A DNA stretch of 64,000 nt, taken from positions 62,001 to 126,000 of the forward strand of contig CANFTW010000008.1 in the NCBI GenBank assembly GCA_947450025.1. Reading direction: 5' to 3'. The position numbers were made by a program, and so were the translations under genes. This stretch comes from Bacteroidota bacterium (lineage in GTDB: Bacteria > Bacteroidota > Bacteroidia > B-17B0 > Aurantibacillaceae). This document shows, piece after piece, positions 20,579-30,255 of the stretch. Under the pieces are notes generated by a model. It did not search any database. It was not told the origin of the DNA and worked only from the letters and a program-made list of their open reading frames with translations. Numbering within the stretch: position 1 is the stretch's first letter; every line of letters starts with the position of its first letter.

Positions 20579-21129
20579 TATCTAATAATATTGACGTCTC
20601 CTTTAATAACATCTTTCTTGTTTGACTTATCTAAAAATAATATGTAGTAGTAAGGAGCGTCAGGAGTAGGAATCGTTAAACTTTTCCCATCCCAAGGTTT
20701 AAATTCATTTTCTTGATGATGTACTAATTGTCCCCAGCGATTGTAAACAAACAACTCGAAATTTGGAAAATATTCAATACGATAAATGTCCCATGTATCA
20801 TTATAATCATCATTATTAGGCGTAAAGTGATTTTCTGCACTAGGAAAACATGCAACTGACTCAATGGAAAAATATATAGTTGTGTCTTTGGAGTTGTTGT
20901 CTGTTACTTTAACAGAATAGTCACCAACAGCTAATTCCTCAACAGCATTGGTTGTAGCGCCTGTGCTCCATAGTATTTGAATGGGACTTACTCCAGTGTT
21001 AATGGTAATAGAGGCTTGAGCTAATAAGCAAGGGTGCTCGTTTTTTGAAAAACTAACAGAAAGTGTTTGTGCTTTCGTGAAAACGAAACAAGCTATAGTT
21101 AAGAAAAATATGTAAGCATACTTTTTCAT
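20578..21129 (-). CDS. Small secreted protein with one SprB-like repeat and C-terminal gliding-associated (T9SS type B) sorting domain
   Basis: 183 aa; signal peptide, repeat-like GVSPIQILWSTGATTNAVEELAVGDYSVKVTDNN, then NHFTPNNDDYNDTWDIYRIEYFPNFELFVYNRWGQLVHHQ...WDGK typical type B CTD. Confidence 0.87.
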   Translation of the reverse strand: MKKYAYIFFLTIACFVFTKAQTLSVSFSKNEHPCLLAQASITINTGVSPIQILWSTGATTNAVEELAVGDYSVKVTDNNSKDTTIYFSIESVACFPSAENHFTPNNDDYNDTWDIYRIEYFPNFELFVYNRWGQLVHHQENEFKPWDGKSLTIPTPDAPYYYILFLDKSNKKDVIKGDVNIIR

Positions 21130-21836
21130 TTACAAATATCTTTTATTAAATCGTTCGCCGCTTCAATACCTTCGTTTTTGGCTTTAGTTAATGTTTCGCA
21201 TGCACTAGCTTGATCTCCTATGTGTGTGTATATATATGCTAATGCAATGTAAGCCTCTGTATAATGATGATCTAGATCTATTGCTTTTTTGTAATCAGAA
21301 ATGGCTTCAGTGTCGTTTTCTGATAATTCTTTCCAATAGCCTCGGTTATAATAAGCCATCGCATAATTAGCATTTATAGAAATGCATTTATCTAAATCTT
21401 TAATGGCATTGGAATAATCGTTTAATAATCCTTTTGCAAGGGCTCTATTATAAAGAGCTTTGTCGTGGTTAGGATTACTATCTAAAACTTTGTTGAAGTT
21501 TTCAATGGCATCAGGATACTTTTCTTTTTTAGCACATAATAACCCTTTTAAAAAATAAACCTCATAGTAATTTGGGTTAATTTGTAAAATTTGATTAATG
21601 GTAACGTTGGCTTCCTTTAGTTGGTTTAATTTTATTTGAGAATACGCTTTTAAATATAAAATACTATCGAAGTGAATTTCTGAAGATTCAATGACATTAA
21701 TTTCGTCAATAGTTAATTGGTAGTTTTTAGTTTGAAAAATTTCCTTTACTTTCTGCTTTTTAGTTTGAGATACGATCTGAGTATATGTAAATAAGCATAG
21801 TAGACAGGTTAAATATTTCAAATGCGCAGTTTTCAT
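21126..21836 (-). CDS. Exported tetratricopeptide-repeat protein
   Basis: 236 aa; N-terminal signal-like segment and consecutive TPRs (NPNYYEVYFLKGLLCAKKEKYPDAIENFNKVLDSNPNHDKALYNRALAK...). Confidence 0.85.
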   Translation of the reverse strand: MKTAHLKYLTCLLCLFTYTQIVSQTKKQKVKEIFQTKNYQLTIDEINVIESSEIHFDSILYLKAYSQIKLNQLKEANVTINQILQINPNYYEVYFLKGLLCAKKEKYPDAIENFNKVLDSNPNHDKALYNRALAKGLLNDYSNAIKDLDKCISINANYAMAYYNRGYWKELSENDTEAISDYKKAIDLDHHYTEAYIALAYIYTHIGDQASACETLTKAKNEGIEAANDLIKDICK

Positions 21837-21886
21837 ATAGTTTCTTATCCTAAAAGTATTAATATTAATTTCAAATACAAATTATC

Positions 21887-23845
21887 TTATACTTTTTCTA
21901 CCCAATCTCTGTTTTCTTTAATTAAATCTATGAGTTCATTGACAGCATTCTCGCTTGGAACATTTTTCTTTACCACTTCTTTTCCTTTATACAATGAAAT
22001 TTTCCCAACTCCTACACCAACATAACCATAATCAGCATCGGCCATTTCACCAGGGCCGTTTACAATACATCCCATTATGCCAATTTTAATGCCTTTTAGA
22101 TGATCTGTTCTTTCTCGGATTTTAGCAGTCGTTTCTTGTAAATCAAATAATGTTCTTCCACAGCTTGGACAAGAAATATATTCTGTTTTACTTATACGAG
22201 TTCTAGTAGCTTGTAAAATTCCGAAAGCAGTTGAATTTGTTAGTTGTGGAGATGCACAGTTTTGTTGTTTTATCCAAATGCCATCACCTAATCCATCTAA
22301 TAGTAAGGCTCCAATTTCAGCTGAGGAACCTAACTGAAATTCTTGTTCAGAAATGTCTTTATAATTACGTTTAATAATCACAGGAAGTTTAATGCCTTGT
22401 TCAGATAATGAAATAAATAAACGTCTTAATTCTGGCATAGCATAAGGATTAAAACTGTCAGCAATTAATACAACATTGGTTGCTTTTTTTATTTTATCTA
22501 CAAATTCTTTTGTAATTACATCTTTAGTTACGGCAATAAAATTCACCAAAGGATGCGTTTGTTCACTTTTAAAAAATTCTTCACCACAAAACAAAGGAAA
22601 TTGTCTCACTGGATTTTCAATAGCTTTCCATGTTTCAGAATTATAAATAATACCTAATGTTCCAGGAATTTCAAAGTTTATAGTATTATCGGCAACATAC
22701 ACATAGTCGCAAGCAATATCATTGATGTTCCATTTATCCATTGGAATAGAGTAGTTGTAACCAACAGCGAAAAGTGTAGCAGGCGTAATAGCCTCTTTAT
22801 TACTAAAATCAGCGATGATTCTCGGGACGTTATGTCCTCCAATATTTAAAACCGAATTCGAATTTCTTCTTTGATAATCGTAAGGATTATAAGATAGGTT
22901 TACTTTACCGTTTTCGGTATTTAAAGATTCTATTGGGACATGTTTACTAAGTTTCTCGATACTGTATCGATCAACTAACGCTTTTGCTACTGGTATTTCA
23001 AATTCTGGATCTTCGGTTAATGATACACGAACAGTGTCTCCTAAACCATCTTCTAATAATGTGCCAATACCAACTGCAGATTTGATTCGACCATCTTCTC
23101 CATCACCAGCTTCGGTAACTCCTAAATGGAGTGGATAATTACGATTTGTTTCTATCATTTTTTGAACTAATAAACGATAGGCTTGAACCATTACTTGTGT
23201 ATTACTAGCTTTCATCGAAATCACAATATTATAATAATTTAAATCTTCACAAATTCGTAAAAATTCAAAAGCAGATTCTACCATTCCTAGCGGAGTATCT
23301 CCATAGCGGCTTAAAATACGATCACTTAAAGAACCGTGATTGGTGCCAATTCGCATGGCAGTACCGTACTCTTTGCAAATTTTTACTAATGGTGTAAATC
23401 GTTGTCTAATACGATCTAATTCTTGTTCGTATGCAGAATCGGTATATTCAATTTCCTCAAACTTTTTTTTGTCGGCATAATTGCCAGGATTTACGCGAAC
23501 TTTTTCAATAACTCTTGCTGCAAATTCAGCAGCATTTGGTGTAAAATGAATATCAGCAACTAAGGGCGTTTGATAGCCTGCCGCTACAAGTTCTTTTTTT
23601 ATGACTTCTAAATTTTTCGCTTCATTAATACTAGGCGCCGTAATTCTCACTAATTCACATCCAGCTTCAATCATTCTAATACTTTGCGCCACCGTAGCTT
23701 TAGTGTCCATCGTATCAGTAGTAGTCATACTTTGAAGTCGAATAGGATTATTACCACCAATTCCAATGTCTCCACATTTTACTTCACGCGTTAAAAAACG
23801 TTTATATTCAGTTAAGCTATTACTGTAGGGTAAATATAAATTCAT
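21887..23845 (-). CDS. ispG: 4-hydroxy-3-methylbut-2-enyl-diphosphate synthase, large insertion-containing form
   Basis: 652 aa; IGGNNPIRLQSMTTTDTMDT, ADIHFTPNAA, RVNPGNYADKKKF, C-term ISCPSCGRTLFDLQ, IGIMGCIVNGPGEMADADYGYVG (Fe-S Cys). Confidence 0.95.
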   Translation of the reverse strand: MNLYLPYSNSLTEYKRFLTREVKCGDIGIGGNNPIRLQSMTTTDTMDTKATVAQSIRMIEAGCELVRITAPSINEAKNLEVIKKELVAAGYQTPLVADIHFTPNAAEFAARVIEKVRVNPGNYADKKKFEEIEYTDSAYEQELDRIRQRFTPLVKICKEYGTAMRIGTNHGSLSDRILSRYGDTPLGMVESAFEFLRICEDLNYYNIVISMKASNTQVMVQAYRLLVQKMIETNRNYPLHLGVTEAGDGEDGRIKSAVGIGTLLEDGLGDTVRVSLTEDPEFEIPVAKALVDRYSIEKLSKHVPIESLNTENGKVNLSYNPYDYQRRNSNSVLNIGGHNVPRIIADFSNKEAITPATLFAVGYNYSIPMDKWNINDIACDYVYVADNTINFEIPGTLGIIYNSETWKAIENPVRQFPLFCGEEFFKSEQTHPLVNFIAVTKDVITKEFVDKIKKATNVVLIADSFNPYAMPELRRLFISLSEQGIKLPVIIKRNYKDISEQEFQLGSSAEIGALLLDGLGDGIWIKQQNCASPQLTNSTAFGILQATRTRISKTEYISCPSCGRTLFDLQETTAKIRERTDHLKGIKIGIMGCIVNGPGEMADADYGYVGVGVGKISLYKGKEVVKKNVPSENAVNELIDLIKENRDWVEKV

Positions 23846-23862
23846 TATAATTCGATTGTCTT

Positions 23863-24627
23863 TTAATTAAATATTTTATAAAGTATAGGTTTACTTGGGC
23901 TAGCATCATTTTCAAAACTAGCTATTTGTAAATTCAAAATATAGGTGCCATCATCAATTTCATTCGGCACAAAAATAAATTCAGTAATTGTTTTTTGAAA
24001 TTGTGTGTTTTGAGGATATTGCCAAAATGCATGATGAGCTAGTAGTTTTCCTTCGTCATTTTCTTTGTCAATGGAAGGCATATCAATTAATAAATGCTCA
24101 ATCCCAATTTCATTTAAAAATAAAATACCTTCTTCTAAAATATAAGGAGGATTGGTATTAGAATATTGCATGGTTAATTTGTTTAACCCATTAGATAAAG
24201 TTCTAATAATAACTGCTTCTGGTTTAGATTGTCCTATTGCTATTTGTAATTGTTTTTTTGTAATCACGTAATCACCATTCTCAATTTGTGTTGGCAATAA
24301 TGTTATTACTTCAGCTAAAAACATAAATTGTTTTAGGCAATGATTAATCGTGATAAATTCTTTGCTTATGTGTCCCACGCATTCCGTATGCGTGCCATTT
24401 CCATGAGGATTAAATAAAATATTTCTAAAGTTTACAGAGCCGCCTTTAGCCACATCTCCTACCCAAGTTCCATTAATTACGGGTTCTAATTTCATTGAAT
24501 CTAAATACCAAGCACTGACACAGTTTTTTTCGGTGCTTAATGGAATTGAAATATCAATAGGCTGGTATAAGTCTAATTTGTAATCTTTTCCTTTATGAAA
24601 AATAGTAGCAATCATCTTTTTTGTCAA
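23863..24627 (-). CDS. Cyclase-family metal-dependent hydrolase (kynurenine formamidase-like fold)
   Basis: 254 aa; FNPHGNGTHTECVGHI (HxGTHxE-like metal-binding motif), LLIDMPSIDKENDEGKLLAHHAFW. Confidence 0.78.
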   Translation of the reverse strand: MTKKMIATIFHKGKDYKLDLYQPIDISIPLSTEKNCVSAWYLDSMKLEPVINGTWVGDVAKGGSVNFRNILFNPHGNGTHTECVGHISKEFITINHCLKQFMFLAEVITLLPTQIENGDYVITKKQLQIAIGQSKPEAVIIRTLSNGLNKLTMQYSNTNPPYILEEGILFLNEIGIEHLLIDMPSIDKENDEGKLLAHHAFWQYPQNTQFQKTITEFIFVPNEIDDGTYILNLQIASFENDASPSKPILYKIFN

Positions 24628-24786
24628 TCAAGTTATAAACGTTATAAATGTACAAACAGTTTCTATTTTTGTTTGGCTTATTTTTTAAACACTTTTTTGG
24701 TGAAATTATTTAAGAATGGGTTGGAATATATAATTTTGTATTTTTTCTGTAAAAAACCCCTTTTTAACAAAAAAAAGTTCAAAAAG

Positions 24787-24817
24787 TTTGATTTTTAATA
24801 AATATGCCCTAACTTAG
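24787..24817 (+). promoter_or_regulatory. Candidate Bacteroidota sigma-ABfr-type promoter for the porP-gldKLMN locus
   Basis: TTTG at 24787-24790, 19-nt spacer, TAACTTAG at 24810-24817 (7/8 match to TAnnTTTG), upstream of the ATG at 24871. Confidence 0.45.
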
Positions 24818-24870
24818 TCGCCTAGGTATTTTAACTATACTTAACAAAAACTAAAAAACATTGGTATAAC

Positions 24871-25848
24871 ATGAAGAAAATTTTTACCACATTAACTATT
24901 GCTTTAGCAGCAATTACAAGCGTATCGTTCGCTCAGCAAGACCCGCAGTTCACTCAATTTATGACAAATAAATTGATTTACAATCCTGGTTACGCAGGTA
25001 CAAGCGAAGCTATTTGTGCTAACGCTTTATACCGTCAGCAATGGGTAAATTTCCCTGGAGCGCCAAAAACTGGTTTGTTTAGTTTTGATATGCCAATTGG
25101 TCAATTGCCAATTGCAGTTGGTTTAAATGTGATGAGTGATCAAATTGGTTTTGATAAAACCTTATTTGCTCGTGTAGCATTAGCTTGGAACCGACGTATT
25201 TTTAATGGTGTTTTAGGTGTTGGTATTGATGGAGGTATTTTACAAAAACAATTTAACGGTACTTGGATTACTCCAGATGGTTCTGGTGTTTATGATGCTA
25301 CTATTCCAGCGTATACTTCAGGGACGGTTACAGCAGCTAATCCAAATTTAAATAAATTGAGTTATGATTTTGGTTTTGGTGCATATTATACCATCGCTAA
25401 CAGAATGTATGTCGGTATTTCTTCTACTCACTTAGCAGCTCAAGATATTAAAGCTAGTACTAATGTTAAATTTGCTTTAGCTCGTCACTATTATATTGTT
25501 GGAGGATACACCTTTGATTTAACTCAAGATCATGCTATTCAGCCAAATATTAAAATTAAATCTGACGCTGCTTCAACACAGTTAGATGTTAATTTAACAT
25601 ACATTTTTAGAAGAACATTGTCAGTCGGAGTGTCATACCGTATGCAAGACGCCATTGCACCTATGATAGGTTATAGATTCCAAAACGGGGCTTTAAAAGG
25701 TATGAGAGCTGGATACTCATATGATTTAACAACTTCTAAAATTAAAGGATATAGTTCTGGTACTCATGAAATTAGCTTAGGATATTGCTTCAATGTGAAG
25801 AAACCTAAAAAAATTACAACATACCAAAATGCAAGATTTTTAGATTAA
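24871..25848 (+). CDS. porP: PorP/SprF-family type IX secretion protein (PorP of the gld/por locus)
   Basis: 325 aa; AQQDPQFTQFMTNKLIYNPGYAGTSEAICANALYRQQWVNFPGAPKTGLF; directly upstream of gldK-N. Confidence 0.92.
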   Translation: MKKIFTTLTIALAAITSVSFAQQDPQFTQFMTNKLIYNPGYAGTSEAICANALYRQQWVNFPGAPKTGLFSFDMPIGQLPIAVGLNVMSDQIGFDKTLFARVALAWNRRIFNGVLGVGIDGGILQKQFNGTWITPDGSGVYDATIPAYTSGTVTAANPNLNKLSYDFGFGAYYTIANRMYVGISSTHLAAQDIKASTNVKFALARHYYIVGGYTFDLTQDHAIQPNIKIKSDAASTQLDVNLTYIFRRTLSVGVSYRMQDAIAPMIGYRFQNGALKGMRAGYSYDLTTSKIKGYSSGTHEISLGYCFNVKKPKKITTYQNARFLD

Positions 25849-26025
25849 TTTGTAACCTTTTAAAAAAAAGTACGTTCAAGTCCCTTACAATCTTTATTTT
25901 TATCTGTTCATAACTTGTTAATAAAGCAAAGTGTCACTAAAAAGAAAGATTGGGATTATAAACAACAAGAAAGCGAAAAGAAATATTAAAGAAATTCTTT
26001 AGCTTAAAAATTAAACAAAAGCACT

Positions 26026-27570
26026 ATGAAAAAACTGATTGTATTAGCTTCGTTTATTGCCGTTGTTACTGGTTGTAACAAACAGGCAGGAGAGTTAGTC
26101 GGCGTTACGGGCAGAGAACAATGGTTTCAGCCGGATCCATTTGGTACCTTATATATTCCTATGGGAAGTTACCATATGGGACCAAGTGACGAAGAGGTTA
26201 CTATGGCTCACACAGCTAAATCAAAAATGGTTTCTGTTCAGGCATTCTATATTGATGATTCTGAAATTTCGAATAATGAGTATCGTCAGTTTGTTTACTG
26301 GGTTAGAGATTCAATTGCTCGTAAATTATTAGCTTTTGGTTCTGGACCTGATGCGGAAGCATTTCAGATTTCTCAAGATGATTTCTTGGGAATGTGGCCA
26401 ATATACAGACAGGATAATAACCTTCAAGATCCATATATTAATTGGGATGAGAAAATTAAATGGGATAGTGACGATGATGACTATCGTTTAGATTTACAAC
26501 CTTTATATTTACCAGAAGGGGAGCGTTTTTATAATCGTAAAGAAATAGATGCTCGTAAATTAAATTATGAATACTATAGAATTGACATTCGTTTAGCGGC
26601 TTCTAAATCGAACCGTTTCGTTCCTCAAAAGTCACTAGATATTCAAGATGCAGCTCATGAGTATAAAAAAGCTGAGTATATTAACGGTGTTCATTTAAAT
26701 GATGGCCAAAATGGAACCCCAGGCCAACCTTCTACGGCTGTTGGAGATCCAGGTAAAGACCCTAAAACATTAGGAACATATAACGTTGAAGATCAAGTAT
26801 CGGTTGGGCAAGGTAATTATGTTCCTCGTGAACGTAAAGGTGTTGATCGCTCAGTATTTATTTTAAAAGACGTTATTAATGTATATCCTGATACATTAGC
26901 ATGGGTTCATGATTTTACTTATTCATTTAATGAGCCAATGACGAATATGTATTTTTGGCATCCAGCTTATGATGATTATCCTGTAGTAGGTGTTACTTGG
27001 AAACAAGCACGTGCATTTAGTATTTGGCGTTCTAATTTATTAAATAATTTTTTAATAGGAAATGGAATGACTATAGTTAATGATTTCCGTTTACCAACAG
27101 AATCTGAATGGGAATATGCAGCACGTGGTGGAAATGATTTGTCTCCATATCCTTGGGGAGGTCCTTATATCCGTAATGCTAGAGGTTGTTTCTTAGGAAA
27201 CTTTAAACCAATGAGAGGTTCTTATATTGATGATGGTGGATTCCACTCAGTATATATCTATTCATATAATCCTAATGATTACGGTTTATATTGTATGGCT
27301 GGAAACGTATCTGAATGGACAAGCAATGCATTTGATGAGTCAGCTTATGATTTCGCTCATGATTTAAACCCTGATTATGTTTATGAAGCTCAGGATAAAG
27401 ATGCTAACGTTTTAAAACGTAAAGTTATTCGTGGTGGTTCTTGGAAAGATGTTGGATATTATTTGCAAGTGAGCGCAAGAACATATGAATATCAAGACAC
27501 TGCTAAGTGTTATATTGGTTTCCGTAACGTTATGACTTATTTAGGTCGTTCGAAAGGAGATGAGATTTAG
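26026..27570 (+). CDS. gldK: Gliding motility / T9SS lipoprotein GldK (SUMF1/FGE-fold)
   Basis: 514 aa; lipobox VVTGCNK; FYIDDSEISNNEYRQFVYWVRD, RLPTESEWEYAARGG, GNVSEWTSNAF, VIRGGSWKD; followed by gldL-M-N. Confidence 0.95.
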   Translation: MKKLIVLASFIAVVTGCNKQAGELVGVTGREQWFQPDPFGTLYIPMGSYHMGPSDEEVTMAHTAKSKMVSVQAFYIDDSEISNNEYRQFVYWVRDSIARKLLAFGSGPDAEAFQISQDDFLGMWPIYRQDNNLQDPYINWDEKIKWDSDDDDYRLDLQPLYLPEGERFYNRKEIDARKLNYEYYRIDIRLAASKSNRFVPQKSLDIQDAAHEYKKAEYINGVHLNDGQNGTPGQPSTAVGDPGKDPKTLGTYNVEDQVSVGQGNYVPRERKGVDRSVFILKDVINVYPDTLAWVHDFTYSFNEPMTNMYFWHPAYDDYPVVGVTWKQARAFSIWRSNLLNNFLIGNGMTIVNDFRLPTESEWEYAARGGNDLSPYPWGGPYIRNARGCFLGNFKPMRGSYIDDGGFHSVYIYSYNPNDYGLYCMAGNVSEWTSNAFDESAYDFAHDLNPDYVYEAQDKDANVLKRKVIRGGSWKDVGYYLQVSARTYEYQDTAKCYIGFRNVMTYLGRSKGDEI

Positions 27571-27614
27571 TATATAAAAAAGTAAAACACAAACACAATA
27601 TAAAATAACACAAC

Positions 27615-27634
27615 CAAACAAACAAACAAACAAA
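27615..27634. repeat. Tetranucleotide microsatellite (CAAA)x5 in the gldK-gldL intergenic leader
   Basis: CCAAACAAACAAACAAACAAAAC read directly. Confidence 0.9.
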
Positions 27635-27662
27635 ACAATCACTAACTAAACAAAAAAGAGCT

Positions 27663-28460
27663 ATGAGCAAACTTCCTAAAGTATCCGGTTTTAAAAAGTA
27701 CTTACACTTGGCATCATGTTTCGGTGCAGCTGTCGTAATCATTGGAGCATTATTTAAAATTATGCACTGGCCTGGTGCTTCTGCTGCCTTAATTGGTGGT
27801 CTTGGTACTGAGGCATTATTATTCTGTTTATTCGCAATTGATATTCCTCATGAAGAGTATGATTGGACTTTAGCATATCCTGAATTAGGTGGTATGGGTG
27901 GTCATGATGAAGAAGGAAATAAATTGGATAGTGGTTTGCCAGTATCTGCGCAATTAGATGCGATGTTAGAAGAAGCAAAAATTGGACCTGCATTAATAGA
28001 AAGTTTAGGAACTGGAATGCGTTCGTTAAGTGAAACTGCCAACAAAATGGGTGATATTAGTAATGCAACAGTAGCAACTAATGAGTATGTGGATAGCGTT
28101 AAGTCTGCATCTAAAAATGTTTCTCATTTAGCTGACACATATAGTAAAGCAGCTGATTCAATTGCTATTTTAGCTGAATCAAATGATGCTGGTAATTCAA
28201 TTGGAGGATCATTAAACAGCGTAGCTAAAAATTTATCAGCTTTAAATGCTACTTATGAATTACAATTACAAGGATCTCGTACTCATTTGGAAGCTACTGA
28301 GAAGTTTTATGATGGATTAGCTGATTTAATGAAAAATTTAAATGATTCAGTTGACGATACTAAAAAATATCGTGCTGAAATGTCTCAATTATCTACTAAT
28401 TTAACAGCTCTTAATACTATTTATGGTAATATGTTAGGTGCTATGAATTTTAATAAATAA
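27663..28460 (+). CDS. gldL: Gliding motility / T9SS inner-membrane protein GldL
   Basis: 265 aa; two N-terminal TMs with VVIIGALFKIMHWPGASAALIGGLGTEALLFCLFA. Confidence 0.95.
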   Translation: MSKLPKVSGFKKYLHLASCFGAAVVIIGALFKIMHWPGASAALIGGLGTEALLFCLFAIDIPHEEYDWTLAYPELGGMGGHDEEGNKLDSGLPVSAQLDAMLEEAKIGPALIESLGTGMRSLSETANKMGDISNATVATNEYVDSVKSASKNVSHLADTYSKAADSIAILAESNDAGNSIGGSLNSVAKNLSALNATYELQLQGSRTHLEATEKFYDGLADLMKNLNDSVDDTKKYRAEMSQLSTNLTALNTIYGNMLGAMNFNK

Positions 28461-28553
28461 TATTTAATCCAATATTAACTTAAATGGTAGGTTTTGCCTA
28501 TCATTTGAGTTATGTAAATTCATTAAAACTTAATCTAAAAAACACTCAATACT

Positions 28554-30224
28554 ATGGCAGGCGGCGGAAAAGAAACCCCAAGGCAGAAGATGATTGGTAT
28601 GATGTACCTCGTACTTACGGCACTTTTGGCAATGAATGTATCTAAACAGATTTTACAAGGTTATTTATCTGTAAATGAAAGTTTAGTAAAATCAAAACAA
28701 AATTTATCAGACAATAATACTCGTGTAACCAAAGCTTTCGAAGCATCTTTAGGAGGTAATGCAGCAGCAAAACCTTATTATGAAAAGGCCTTGGAAGCAC
28801 AAAAAATGATTGGAGAAATTGATAAGTATATCAGTGAATTAAGAGCAAAAATTGTTGCTCACACTGAACCATCAGCTTTAGAAAATGAGAAAATAGCTGA
28901 TACCATGAATCTTAGAAATATGGAAAAAATGGATGACTATGATGTTCCTAGTCATGTTTTAGGTATTTCTGAGCCTAAAGAACCAGAAAAAGGTCCATAT
29001 ACTGCTTATGAATTACGTCAAAAATTAACGACTTTGCATGATAAATTAATATCGTTAGTTGATGGAATGCAAAAAGATCCTAAAACAAAATTTTTGGACG
29101 ATGATTTTCAAGGTATTAAAAAGAAATTTTTATCTATTAAACCTACAGATAGTAAACGTGTTGAAGATGGCGTAGAATTTAACTGGGAAATGGATAATTT
29201 TTATCATTTACCATTAGCAGCGGTTTATACTAATTTAAATAAATTTCAAACGGATTTAAAAAACGTTGAAGCAGAGATCTTACAAGTATTCTCTGGTGCA
29301 AGTGGTAAGTTAGCTATTAAATTCGATGCAATTAAAGCTCGTGTGGTTGCTCCATCATCATATATTGCAGCAGGTCAACCGTATGAAGCGGATATCTTCT
29401 TAGCAGCATCTTCTTCTAAATTAGCAGCTGGTGATATGGAGATTTTAATTGGTGTAGATTCTGCAGCAGCAGCAGCAGGTGCTAAAGGAACACCAGTTCC
29501 TCTTCAAGGTGGTGAGGGTAAATACACTGCTAACACGGGTGGTGAAGGCGATCAAGAATATAAAGGGGTTATTAAATACAAAAACCCTGACGGTACGTTT
29601 AAATATTATCCATTTACTGGAGCATATAAAGTAGCTAAATCTGGCGCAAGTGTTTCAGCCGATCAAATGAATGTGTTTTATGCAGGCGTTCCAAATCCTG
29701 TAACAGCAGCAGCTGCAGGTATTTCTCCGGCAGATATTAGCGTAAGTGCTACTGGTGCTGGCGTTAAAGTGGCAGGTAAAGGAAATGGTAAATACGAATT
29801 TACTTTTTCTGGTACTGGAGAATGTATGGTATCTGTTTCGGCTAAAACGAAAGACGGAGTGAAATCTCAGGGTCCTCCAATTAAATTTCGCGTGAAACCT
29901 TTGCCAAAACCAGAATTAAAAATTGGTCCAAAATTCGCACCTCAAGATATGAAGAAGAATGACTTAGCTATGGTTAGTGGTTTAGGTGCGGGTGCTAATG
30001 GGTTTGATTTTCAGGCTAACTTTGTTGTTGTTACTTGGGAAATTTTAGGTAAGGTCAAAGGGAAAATTACTCCAGCTCAGGGAAGTGGTCCAATGCTTAG
30101 TGAAGAAGCAAAAGGTATTATTAAAGGAGCAGAAGTTGGTTCAAAAATTTATATTGATGCCAAGATTAAAGGACCAGATGGAAAAGTGAACTCAACAACT
30201 GTTGCAATAAAAGTTACTAAGTAA
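28554..30224 (+). CDS. gldM: Gliding motility / T9SS protein GldM
   Basis: 556 aa; MAGGGKETPRQKMIGMMYLVLTALLAMNVSKQIL N-terminus and locus position. Confidence 0.96.
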   Translation: MAGGGKETPRQKMIGMMYLVLTALLAMNVSKQILQGYLSVNESLVKSKQNLSDNNTRVTKAFEASLGGNAAAKPYYEKALEAQKMIGEIDKYISELRAKIVAHTEPSALENEKIADTMNLRNMEKMDDYDVPSHVLGISEPKEPEKGPYTAYELRQKLTTLHDKLISLVDGMQKDPKTKFLDDDFQGIKKKFLSIKPTDSKRVEDGVEFNWEMDNFYHLPLAAVYTNLNKFQTDLKNVEAEILQVFSGASGKLAIKFDAIKARVVAPSSYIAAGQPYEADIFLAASSSKLAAGDMEILIGVDSAAAAAGAKGTPVPLQGGEGKYTANTGGEGDQEYKGVIKYKNPDGTFKYYPFTGAYKVAKSGASVSADQMNVFYAGVPNPVTAAAAGISPADISVSATGAGVKVAGKGNGKYEFTFSGTGECMVSVSAKTKDGVKSQGPPIKFRVKPLPKPELKIGPKFAPQDMKKNDLAMVSGLGAGANGFDFQANFVVVTWEILGKVKGKITPAQGSGPMLSEEAKGIIKGAEVGSKIYIDAKIKGPDGKVNSTTVAIKVTK

Positions 30225-30255
30225 TTCAAATTTATAATATTTTAAAATTAATACT

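Noticed and set aside
21887-23845. Unusual 652-aa length of IspG
   Set aside because: The large-insertion form is a known variant in Bacteroidota, Chlamydiae and plants, so it is not new.
24595-24798. 67-aa Phe/Lys-rich ORF upstream of porP
   Set aside because: Low-complexity, overlaps the 5' end of the cyclase-family gene and the probable porP promoter.
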